From Proteobacteria bacterium UBA6522 (GTDB lineage: Bacteria; Pseudomonadota; Gammaproteobacteria; Steroidobacterales; Rariloculaceae), in NCBI GenBank assembly GCA_002434915.1, contig DJLG01000116.1:1-6926 (forward strand): 6,926 nucleotides of DNA, written 5' to 3'. Position 1 is the first letter of the stretch, and every line of letters begins with the position of its first letter. Position numbers and translations under genes: made by a program. Shown piece after piece: positions 1-6,606 of the stretch. The notes below the pieces were generated by a model, which was not told the DNA's origin, did no database searches, and saw nothing but the letters and a program-made list of their open reading frames with translations.

Positions 1-1
1 C

Positions 2-1720
2 GTTAAGCTTTTTCATGATGGTTCAATAGAGGTTGCTGACGATGGTCGTGGTATGCCTGTTGATATCCACCCAAAAGAGAAAATCCCAGGCGTAGAGTTA
101 ATCCTGACCAAGCTTCATGCGGGCGGTAAGTTTTCAAATAAGAGCTATCGCTTTTCTGGGGGCTTACATGGCGTAGGTGTTTCTGTTGTCAATGCCCTAT
201 CTAAGAACCTAGAAATATGGATTCGGCGTGAAAGCAAAGAATTCAATATGAGTTTCGTCAAAGGCAAAAGAAGTGGAAAGCTCAATGTTATAGGTAAGGT
301 AGGCAGAGGAAATACAGGTACAAGGTTGCGATTTTGGCCAGATACTCAGTACTTTGATAGTCCTAATATCTCTGTTTCTAATCTCAAACATGCGTTAAGG
401 GCTAAGGCAGTTCTTTGTCCTGGACTGGATGTTCGGTTGGAGATTGAAAAACCTCAAGAAAAAATTCAATGGCAATATAGCGGTGGATTGGAAGAGTATC
501 TACAAGAAACTCTTGAAGATGGTGTATGGCTTCCAGCAAAACCTTTTACCAATAGTCTTGAAACAAAGAGAGAGACTGTTGACTGGGGACTTGTTTGGAG
601 AACCGATCAAGTTACACCAATTAATGAAAGTTATGTAAATCTTATACCTACTCCACAGGGCGGTACGCATGTCAACGGGTTACGGTCCGGATTGACTGAA
701 GCGCTGCGAGAGTTTTGTGAATTCAGAAATTTATTGCCTCGTGGAGTTAAGTTGGCGCCCGAGGATATCTGGGAGGGGGTAGCTTTTATTCTTTCAGTGA
801 AGATGGAGGACCCACAGTTTTCCGGTCAAACCAAGGAAAGATTGGGTTCGCGTGAGTGTGCAGGACTCGTTAGTAGTATCGTAAAGGATTCGTTTTCTGT
901 TTGGCTTAATGAACATCCAGAAACTGGAGATGAGATAGCACAGCATGCAATCAATAATGCCCAAGCGCGTCTAAAGGCATCAAAAAAAATCATTCGTAAG
1001 CGCGTGGTTTCTGGTCCTGCTTTACCGGGGAAGCTAGCTGATTGCACAAGTCAGGAGCCCGGTTTAACAGAATTATTTCTTGTGGAAGGAGATTCTGCTG
1101 GTGGTTCAGCTAAGCAAGCAAGAGATAGAGAGACTCAGGCAGTTATGCCATTACGCGGCAAGATTTTGAATACGTGGGAGGTTGATTCTAGCGAAATACT
1201 TGCTTCACAGGAGGTTCATAGTATTAGCGTTGCCCTTGGTGTTGATCCGGGAGCGGAAAATCTTGAAGAGTTGCGTTATCACAAAGTCTGTATTTTAGCT
1301 GATGCAGATTCTGATGGACTTCATATTGCAGCACTTCTATGTGCACTTTTCCTAAGGCATTTTCGTAGTCTTGTGTTAGCAGGCTATGTTTTTGTCGCTA
1401 TGCCACCTTTATACCGTGTGGATGTCGGTAAAGAGATTTTTTACGCATTGGATGATGCTGAGCGGGATATGATTCTTGCTCGAATTCAAGCTGATAAAAA
1501 GACAGGTAAGGTAACTGTGACTCGGTTTAAAGGTCTTGGAGAAATGAACCCTGCCCAACTTCGGGAAACAACGATGGCTCGGGAAACTCGAAGGCTTGTG
1601 CAGCTTACGCTCAATACTGATGATAAAGCAGATCAGATGTTGGATATGCTACTTGCTAAAAAACGAGCAACTGATCGTAAAGCATGGCTTCAGGAGAAGG
1701 GTAACCTGGCCGATATATAA
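2..1720 (+). CDS. parE: DNA topoisomerase IV subunit B (5'-truncated by window edge)
   Basis: ATPase subunit of topoisomerase IV, the cytoplasmic ParC2ParE2 type IIA enzyme that decatenates daughter chromosomes. The frame is open from base 2, with 572 residues visible. E. coli ParE has about 630, so roughly 55-60 N-terminal residues lie outside. Visible in order: the GHKL ATP-site motif DDGRGMPV (from base 38), the glycine-rich lid GGLHGVG (158-178), the transducer QTK loop (from 827), TOPRIM EGDSAGG (1085-1105), the metal-binding DADSDG (from 1301), and RFKGLGEMNP near the C-terminus. The end, LQEKGNLADI, matches the ParE tail. There is no GyrB-type insertion in the TOPRIM region, and FVNLIPT-like and ILNTWEV stretches read as ParE, so GyrB is unlikely. 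It probably heads an operon with parC. The ATG at 53 is internal, not the start. Family assignment is from recognition of conserved blocks; no frameshift is seen. Confidence 0.97.
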   Translation, partial: VKLFHDGSIEVADDGRGMPVDIHPKEKIPGVELILTKLHAGGKFSNKSYRFSGGLHGVGVSVVNALSKNLEIWIRRESKEFNMSFVKGKRSGKLNVIGKVGRGNTGTRLRFWPDTQYFDSPNISVSNLKHALRAKAVLCPGLDVRLEIEKPQEKIQWQYSGGLEEYLQETLEDGVWLPAKPFTNSLETKRETVDWGLVWRTDQVTPINESYVNLIPTPQGGTHVNGLRSGLTEALREFCEFRNLLPRGVKLAPEDIWEGVAFILSVKMEDPQFSGQTKERLGSRECAGLVSSIVKDSFSVWLNEHPETGDEIAQHAINNAQARLKASKKIIRKRVVSGPALPGKLADCTSQEPGLTELFLVEGDSAGGSAKQARDRETQAVMPLRGKILNTWEVDSSEILASQEVHSISVALGVDPGAENLEELRYHKVCILADADSDGLHIAALLCALFLRHFRSLVLAGYVFVAMPPLYRVDVGKEIFYALDDAERDMILARIQADKKTGKVTVTRFKGLGEMNPAQLRETTMARETRRLVQLTLNTDDKADQMLDMLLAKKRATDRKAWLQEKGNLADI

Positions 1721-1762
1721 AATTCTAAGTCGCACTGTGTTTACTAGTTTCAGGGTGTATTA

Positions 1763-3994
1763 ATGAAAGAGCAAGAATTGAATTTTGAGGGTATAGAACA
1801 GTTACCACTTGTCACCTTTACTGAGAAGGCCTACCTCGATTATTCGATGTACGTAATTCTCGACAGAGCTCTACCGCATATAGGAGATGGGTTAAAACCG
1901 GTACAGAGACGAATAATTTATTCGATGAGCGATTTAGGAATGTCTGCGGCCTCGAAACCCAAAAAAGCGGCAAGAGCTGTCGGAGATGTAATTGGTAAGT
2001 TTCATCCCCATGGTGATAGCGCATGTTATGAGGCAATGGTGCATATGGCACAACCATTTTCTTTCCGTTATCCAGTTATTGATGGTCATGGAAACTGGGG
2101 ATCTCAGGATGACCCAAAGTCTTTTGCTGCGATGCGTTATACAGAGGCACGACTCACACGCTATGCGCAAATACTTCTTTCGGAAGTTGGTCACGGTACA
2201 GTTGATTGGTTACCTAATTTTGATGGTACGTTGAAGGAGCCAATACTTCTGCCAGCCCGGCTTCCAAATCTCTTACTCAATGGAACAAGCGGTATTGCAG
2301 TAGGCATGTCTACAGACGTTCCTCCCCATAATATGCATGAGATTACTAGCGCCTTGATAAGACTGCTTGATCAGCCTAAGGCTACTCTTGAGACGCTTTT
2401 GAAACATATCAAGGGCCCAGATTTTCCGACAGGTGGAGAGCTGGTCTCCCCATTCGAAGATATCCTGGCGATTTACAAGACCGGAGTGGGAACTCTCAAG
2501 CTGCGGGCGTGTTATGAGATTCAGAAAGGTGACATTGTTATTACGGAATTACCATTTCAGGTGTCTGGTGCAAAAATCCTAGAGCAGATTGCTGCTCAGA
2601 TGCGCACTAAGAAATTACCTATGGTCGAGGATCTGCGAGATGAATCAGATCATGAGAGCCCAATCCGTCTGGTGATATCCCCTCGCTCAAATAGAGTTGA
2701 TAAAGAGGCGTTAATGGGACATCTCTTTGCTACCACAGAGCTAGAGAGAACGATCCGAGTGAATTTGAATGTAATAGCGCTAGATGGTCGTCCGATGGTG
2801 TTTGGATTGAAACCGTTGCTAGAGGAATGGTTAGCGTTCCGAATTAGTACAGTAAAGCGTCGTCTTACATACCGTCTTGAGCGAGTTACAGACAGAATTC
2901 ACACACTGGAGGGTCTGCTTATTGCTTATCTGAATATAGATGAGGTTATTAAGATTATCCGTGAGACGGATGACCCAGAGTACGAGCTTATGATGAGTTT
3001 TAAACTCAGTGATATTCAGGCTCAAGCTATTATGGATCTTCGATTAAAAAACTTGGCAAAGCTTGAGGAAATAAAAATTCGGGGTGAACAAGAAGCCCTT
3101 TCTGAGGAGAAGGTAAATTTAGAAAAAATACTTAAGTCGAAAAAACGCTTAACAAATATGATTAAAGAAGAATTGTTAGCTCTTTCAGAGGAACAAGGTG
3201 ATGAGCGTCGTACACTTATAGTAGAGCGAAGTGTTGCACGTGCTATCGATGAGTCTGAACTTGTAACCAGTGAGCTTGTAACCGTTGTGTTGTCGGAGAG
3301 AGGGTGGGCTCGTGCTGCAAAGGGTCATGAGGTAGACCCGGAAACATTAAGTTATCGTTCCGGCGATAAATTTTTAGCTGCTGTAACCGGACGTAGTAAT
3401 CAGTTCTCAGTTTTTATTGATAGCACCGGACGTGCCTATAGCGTATCAACCCATACTTTACCCTCGGCCCGTGGACAGGGTGAACCGTTGTCGGGCCGTC
3501 TTAAGCCACCCGATGGGTCGACTTTCAGGTCAGTATTAATAGGCGAGAATGATTCCAAATGGGTGCTAGCTTCATCAGCAGGTTATGGATTCGTTGTGAA
3601 ATTAAAGGATTTACACTCAAGAAATAAGGCTGGCAAGTTTGTATTGACTGTGCCAAAAAAATCAGAGGTATTACAAGCCGCGGAAATTCAAGAAGAAAAT
3701 GAGTATCTTGCCGCAGTTTCTAGTGATGGCCGGCTACTAGTTTTTTCATTAGAGGATCTACCAGAGCTTGCTCGAGGGAAGGGGAACAAAATTTTAGCTC
3801 TACCAAAAAACTCAGATGTCAATATGATTGCAATGGCTGCATTCACTGAGGGGCAGTCTATTAGAGTAATATCTGGGCAAAGACACATGACTCTCAAGCC
3901 ATCGGATCTAGATGAATATTTTGGTAACCGTGGTAGGCGGGGTTTGGCTCTTCCTCGCGGTTATCGGAAGGTCGATCGTCTTATCGTAGAGTGA
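1763..3994 (+). CDS. parC: DNA topoisomerase IV subunit A
   Basis: DNA cleavage and rejoining subunit of topoisomerase IV, working with ParE. It has 743 residues against 752 in E. coli, so it is full length. Seen: IGDGLKPVQRR (40-50), the quinolone-determining segment HPHGDSACYEAM with Ser86 and Glu90 (equivalents of E. coli Ser80 and Glu84, both wild type), the catalytic Tyr126 in AAMRYTEAR (E. coli Tyr120), and GTSGIAVGM in the tower/core region. A charged coiled-coil stretch lies around 415-480. A C-terminal beta-pinwheel of about 250 residues ends in NRGRRGLALPRG. The GyrA box of gyrase (QRRGGKG type) is not seen, which favours ParC over GyrA. The ATG is preceded by AGGGTG (1752-1757) with a 5-base spacer. 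It starts 42 bases after parE with no obvious terminator between, so cotranscription is inferred. Confidence 0.97.
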   Translation: MKEQELNFEGIEQLPLVTFTEKAYLDYSMYVILDRALPHIGDGLKPVQRRIIYSMSDLGMSAASKPKKAARAVGDVIGKFHPHGDSACYEAMVHMAQPFSFRYPVIDGHGNWGSQDDPKSFAAMRYTEARLTRYAQILLSEVGHGTVDWLPNFDGTLKEPILLPARLPNLLLNGTSGIAVGMSTDVPPHNMHEITSALIRLLDQPKATLETLLKHIKGPDFPTGGELVSPFEDILAIYKTGVGTLKLRACYEIQKGDIVITELPFQVSGAKILEQIAAQMRTKKLPMVEDLRDESDHESPIRLVISPRSNRVDKEALMGHLFATTELERTIRVNLNVIALDGRPMVFGLKPLLEEWLAFRISTVKRRLTYRLERVTDRIHTLEGLLIAYLNIDEVIKIIRETDDPEYELMMSFKLSDIQAQAIMDLRLKNLAKLEEIKIRGEQEALSEEKVNLEKILKSKKRLTNMIKEELLALSEEQGDERRTLIVERSVARAIDESELVTSELVTVVLSERGWARAAKGHEVDPETLSYRSGDKFLAAVTGRSNQFSVFIDSTGRAYSVSTHTLPSARGQGEPLSGRLKPPDGSTFRSVLIGENDSKWVLASSAGYGFVVKLKDLHSRNKAGKFVLTVPKKSEVLQAAEIQEENEYLAAVSSDGRLLVFSLEDLPELARGKGNKILALPKNSDVNMIAMAAFTEGQSIRVISGQRHMTLKPSDLDEYFGNRGRRGLALPRGYRKVDRLIVE

Positions 3995-4003
3995 ATGGAC
4001 GTC

Positions 4004-4033
4004 GGGTAGAATAACCCTAGGAATCAAGCCTAG
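4004..4033 (+). other. Small overlapping inverted repeats after parC
   Basis: Two mutually exclusive small stems lie just after the parC stop. GGGT (4004-4007) can pair with ACCC (4014-4017), and CTAGG (4017-4021) can pair with CCTAG (4029-4033) across a 7-base loop. They could slow or terminate parC transcription. However, the stems are only 4-5 bp and the bases that follow are A-rich, not T-rich, so this is not a standard intrinsic terminator. The structure is seen; any function is a guess. Confidence 0.25.
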
Positions 4034-4066
4034 TATTCAAAAGAAAAAATTGTTGCTAATAGAACT

Positions 4067-4085
4067 TATTATTTGCCAATTGGCA
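4067..4085 (+). promoter_or_regulatory. Candidate -10 box with adjacent 12-bp palindrome
   Basis: TATTAT (4067-4072) matches the sigma-70 -10 consensus at five of six positions. It is followed immediately by the perfect 12-bp palindrome TGCCAATTGGCA (4074-4085), which would cover the predicted transcription start. This ends one base before the Shine-Dalgarno sequence of the reductase-like gene. The layout is what a repressor operator over a promoter would look like. No convincing -35 box is found at the usual spacing, so the promoter part is weak. The palindrome is certain as sequence; its role as operator is inference. Confidence 0.35.
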
Positions 4086-4086
4086 T

Positions 4087-4094
4087 AGAGGTAG
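4087..4094 (+). promoter_or_regulatory. Shine-Dalgarno that fixes the start of the reductase-like gene
   Basis: AGAGGTAG contains GAGG (4088-4091), eight bases before the ATG at 4100. This selects that ATG over two alternatives in the same frame: a TTG at 4073, inside the palindrome and without a ribosome site, and an ATG at 4172 that would remove the signal-like N-terminus but has no purine-rich sequence upstream. Confidence 0.7.
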
Positions 4095-4099
4095 AACGC

Positions 4100-4810
4100 A
4101 TGAAATTAAGACGTTTAGTCCGTAAATTACTTTGCCTATCAGTGGCATCCCTAATGTATACAAACGCTGCAATGTCGGAAACGATCGCTATGATAGGTAC
4201 TGGTAATCTTGGCAGCGCTCTTGGACCAGCATTTGCTAGTTTAGGACATGAAATTATTTATGGTTCACGTGATCCAGATCGGGCAGAAATTAGGGATCTA
4301 GTGGCCCGCACAGGTAATGGTGCCTCAGCAACTGGACAGCCGGAGGCAGCTGCTAGAGCTGACATAGTAGTGCTAGCGGTACCATGGAATGCCATAGAAA
4401 GCTTGATGAGCAACCTGGGGAACTTATCCGGGAAAATTATTCTTGATCCAACAAACCCTAGAATGGTCGGTGAAGATGGTTTAAGGGATTTTGCTGTAGC
4501 CCCTTCTAATGCTGAGTGGGTACAGAGGTGGGCGCCTGAGGCAAGCGTGGTTAAGGCGTTCAATACAATGAATTGGGCTACGATGATCAATCCTGAATCT
4601 GCTGGTGGTTCTGTGAGCATTCCAATTGTTGGAGATGATGCTGAGGCTAAGGTTTTGGTAGCGAGTTTAGTTGAAGGAATTGGTCTTCACCCTATGGATT
4701 TTGGACCACTACGTTATGCTAGTGTTCTTGAGGGTATGTATATAGTTTGGGGTAATGCAAGAACAGTAGGTACGCCCTTCAATTATTACTTCCAACCACA
4801 AGGGAACTAA
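4100..4810 (+). CDS. F420-dependent NADP reductase-like Rossmann protein with N-terminal export signal
   Basis: 236-residue predicted NAD(P)-binding oxidoreductase of the F420_oxidored-like superfamily; substrate unknown. Seen: a dinucleotide-binding fingerprint GTGNLGSALG (33-42), then GSRDP (55-59), whose Ser-Arg at the end of the second strand is typical of NADP 2'-phosphate binding. Also seen are VVLAVPW (90-96), LDPTNP (115-120) and VVKAFNTMNW (150-159), the last strongly characteristic of this family. Residues 1-26 precede the first beta strand: a basic stretch MKLRRLVRKLL, a hydrophobic run through about residue 20, then TNAAMSE as a plausible cleavage region near Ala23/Ala24. Export or membrane anchoring is therefore inferred, which is odd for a nucleotide-binding fold. 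Cys12 is not in a lipobox. Coenzyme F420 use is not implied, because most bacterial relatives are only NADP-binding. The gene is converging with epmB, with 77 bases between them and no clear functional link to neighbours. Confidence 0.82.
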   Translation: MKLRRLVRKLLCLSVASLMYTNAAMSETIAMIGTGNLGSALGPAFASLGHEIIYGSRDPDRAEIRDLVARTGNGASATGQPEAAARADIVVLAVPWNAIESLMSNLGNLSGKIILDPTNPRMVGEDGLRDFAVAPSNAEWVQRWAPEASVVKAFNTMNWATMINPESAGGSVSIPIVGDDAEAKVLVASLVEGIGLHPMDFGPLRYASVLEGMYIVWGNARTVGTPFNYYFQPQGN

Positions 4811-4887
4811 ATATTTTCTCAAGAGACCTTTATCCCCCTTATGAGTTATTTATGGGTTTCGCTCTATATAGAAAATTATTTACAAGG

Positions 4888-5886
4888 TTAGGCGATAATT
4901 TTTTTACTTAATTCGCCTGGTACTTCACGTACTAATCGTGGAACCAGATAACCAGGAAGTCGATGCCTAAGTTCTGCTATTAATTGCTCAGCACGTTTTG
5001 CATCAACATTAAAATGTGCTGAGCCCTCTACGGGGTCAAGAAGATTTAGGTAGTAGGGCAGCACACCGCATCTAAATAAGCTTCTGCTAAGCTCTTCAAG
5101 TTGGTGAACATTATCATTTATGCCCTTCAGAATGACTGATTGATTTAGCAAATGAGTGCCACTTGAGGTAAGTTTTTGCATAGAGCTAGAAACTGCTTCG
5201 TTTATCTCATTGGCATGATTAGAATGCACAACAAGTACGGTTTTTAGACTAGTCCGAGATAGAAGTTCAAGCAGTTCGGTATCTATACGTTCGGGGAGGA
5301 TGATTGGGAACCGAGTATGTATTCTCAGTGTTGTTACGGTTACTAGCGATTCTATGTGTGAAATTAGTTTTGCCAGACGACGGTTTGAAAGGCTGAGAGG
5401 ATCCCCACCTGAGAGGATTACTTCTGTAATATCATCCTTAACTTTAAGTGCAGTTATCGCCTTTGACCAGTTTTGCTTGCTTGCAAGTTGGTTTGAATAT
5501 GGGAAATGGCGTCGAAAACAATAACGGCAATGAATTGGGCATGCTTCCGTAGTTATAAGCAGGGCTCGACCAGCATATTTTTGCACCACACCATGTTTTG
5601 AAAAGTCAGTTTCTAAAAGTGGGTTTCGGTTAAACCCTGGAACGTATGACTTTTCCTTGATTTGCGGAAGAATCTGCAAAAACAATGGATCTTTAGGGTC
5701 TCCTTTGCGCATCCTTGCAATGAATGAGTGGGGTACAAGGAGAGGAAACTCATTAGTATTTGGGTCAAACGCCTTAATACTATCTGGGTTTAATTCTAAT
5801 ATTTTTAATAATTCAGGAAGTCTGCGTACCGCCATACTAAGGGCATGTTGCCAATCTTCTGTATGGTTTTTATCAATAATTTTCAT
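4888..5886 (-). CDS. epmB: EF-P (R)-beta-lysine pathway lysine 2,3-aminomutase
   Basis: Radical SAM, PLP-dependent enzyme that isomerises L-lysine to (R)-beta-lysine, the substrate EpmA attaches to EF-P. It has 332 residues (E. coli EpmB/YjeK 342). Seen: the radical SAM cluster motif CPIHCRYC with Cys116, Cys120 and Cys123, followed by FRRHFPY as in EpmB. Next come SGGDPL (159-164), the LRIHTRFPI block (187-195), LLNQSVILKGIND (246-258), and PYYLNLLDPVEGSAHF (277-292). The C-terminal GELSKK probably holds the PLP-binding lysine at 328 (or 329) by alignment with the EPSK of E. coli. The C-terminus is short compared with clostridial lysine aminomutases, which fits EpmB over catabolic KamA. The ATG at 5886 puts Trp12 close to the family's conserved N-terminal Trp. 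No good Shine-Dalgarno precedes it. It is divergent from efp, an arrangement also known in E. coli. Confidence 0.95.
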   Translation of the reverse strand: MKIIDKNHTEDWQHALSMAVRRLPELLKILELNPDSIKAFDPNTNEFPLLVPHSFIARMRKGDPKDPLFLQILPQIKEKSYVPGFNRNPLLETDFSKHGVVQKYAGRALLITTEACPIHCRYCFRRHFPYSNQLASKQNWSKAITALKVKDDITEVILSGGDPLSLSNRRLAKLISHIESLVTVTTLRIHTRFPIILPERIDTELLELLSRTSLKTVLVVHSNHANEINEAVSSSMQKLTSSGTHLLNQSVILKGINDNVHQLEELSRSLFRCGVLPYYLNLLDPVEGSAHFNVDAKRAEQLIAELRHRLPGYLVPRLVREVPGELSKKIIA

Positions 5887-6007
5887 ATCAAAGTTTTTGG
5901 GTTGCCATATATTAGGCGTTTAGTTGAGCTCGACTAGAGTTCGTTTCCTTTATGCTTGCAGCTATTATTATCTGATTCTTTTGTAAAACATAAATTCAAA
6001 GAGACAA
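5887..6007. promoter_or_regulatory. Divergent epmB/efp control region
   Basis: This 121-base AT-rich gap must hold the promoters of both epmB (leftward) and efp (rightward). On the + strand, TATTAT (5963-5968) is a reasonable -10 box that would give efp a leader of about 33 bases, but there is no good -35 at 16-18 bases. On the - strand only a weak TAATAT (5914-5909) is seen for epmB. A purine-rich AAGAGA (5999-6004) sits 3 bases from the efp ATG and is a close-spaced ribosome site. Promoter positions are tentative. Confidence 0.45.
5919..5938. repeat. 20-bp near-perfect dyad in the divergent control region
   Basis: Centred on GAGCTC (5926-5931), the two 10-base arms TTTAGTTGAG and CTCGACTAGA are complementary at eight of ten positions. 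The two exceptions (5925/5932 and 5920/5937) are T opposite G. As DNA it could be a dimeric regulator site between epmB and efp. As RNA the zero-loop form would need to open its centre, so a hairpin role is less likely. The symmetry is seen directly; regulator binding is inference. Confidence 0.35.
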
Positions 6008-6577
6008 ATGGCCAGCTATAACACCAGCGAGTTCCGTGGCGGACTTAAAATTATTATTGATGGAGACCCATGTGCAATCATGGAAAATGAGTTTGTAAAA
6101 CCTGGGAAGGGTCAGGCATTCAGTCGGGTAAAAATTCGTAATTTAAAAACAGGTCGAGTTGTTGATCGTACCTTTAAATCAGGCGACTCTGTTGAGGCTG
6201 CTGATGTCCACGAACAGAGCATGCAATATCTCTATGCAGATGGAGAATTTTGGCATTTCATGGTTCCAGACACGTATGAACAAATTGCTGCTGATGAAAA
6301 GGCTATAGCTGATGCTCAGCAGTGGCTAAAAGAAGAGGATATATGCCTTGTTACTCTATGGAATGGCGCACCACTTCTTGTTGCACCACCTAATTTTGTC
6401 GAACTTGCCGTTGTTGAAACGGATCCAGGTTTGCGTGGAGATACAGCCCAAGGGGGGATTAAGCCTGCAAAGCTTGAAACCGGTGCTGTAGTTCGAGTTC
6501 CTCTTTTTGTGGAACAGGGGGAAGTTATTCGTGTGGACACTAGAAATGGTGAATATGTTTCACGCGTAAAGGAATGA
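6008..6577 (+). CDS. efp: Translation elongation factor P
   Basis: EF-P binds between the ribosomal P and E sites and promotes peptide bond formation at consecutive prolines. It has 189 residues, the usual length (E. coli 188). Seen: an N-terminal KOW-like domain with the conserved loop FVKPGKGQAF, in which Lys34 is the residue that receives (R)-beta-lysine. This is followed by two OB-fold domains (about 66-128 and 130-189) ending in GEVIRVDTRNGEYVSRVKE, a standard EF-P C-terminal signature. Lys34 and its flanking PGKG agree with the EpmA/EpmB route, not the rhamnosylated Arg32 (EarP) or the Bacillus-type 5-aminopentanol form. The ATG start gives MASYNTSEFRGGLKI, matching the family N-terminus. 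It is divergent from epmB and convergent with epmA, 29 bases apart. Confidence 0.98.
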   Translation: MASYNTSEFRGGLKIIIDGDPCAIMENEFVKPGKGQAFSRVKIRNLKTGRVVDRTFKSGDSVEAADVHEQSMQYLYADGEFWHFMVPDTYEQIAADEKAIADAQQWLKEEDICLVTLWNGAPLLVAPPNFVELAVVETDPGLRGDTAQGGIKPAKLETGAVVRVPLFVEQGEVIRVDTRNGEYVSRVKE

Positions 6578-6606
6578 CCAACGTTTTCCTTAGCTAATTT
6601 TATAGG

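Noticed and set aside
1763..3994. GyrA instead of ParC
   Set aside because: No GyrA-box heptapeptide is seen, the C-terminal domain ends like ParC, and the gene directly follows a ParE-type subunit.
4073..4099. TTG start extending the reductase-like protein by nine residues
   Set aside because: The TTG overlaps the palindrome and has no ribosome site, while the ATG at 4100 has a well-spaced GAGG. The extension would also put acidic residues ahead of the signal-like basic region.
4258..4620. 120-codon open frame on the minus strand inside the reductase-like gene
   Set aside because: It is antisense to a well-supported gene, has no recognisable domain and no ribosome site; it is a by-product of the codon pattern of the plus strand.
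4811..4887. Possible bidirectional terminator between the reductase-like gene and epmB
   Set aside because: Only TCTCAAGAGA (4817-4826), with a two-base loop, and the palindrome CTATATAG (4864-4871) are seen. Neither makes a stable stem followed by a T tract in either direction.
4888..5886. Catabolic lysine 2,3-aminomutase (KamA) instead of EpmB
   Set aside because: The protein has the short EpmB length, the FRRHFPY stretch after the cysteine motif and a short C-terminus, and it sits next to efp and epmA.
6578..6606. Terminator between the convergent efp and epmA genes
   Set aside because: The 8-bp palindrome TTAGCTAA (6590-6597) is followed by a short T run but is too small and lacks a loop; there is no GC-rich stem.
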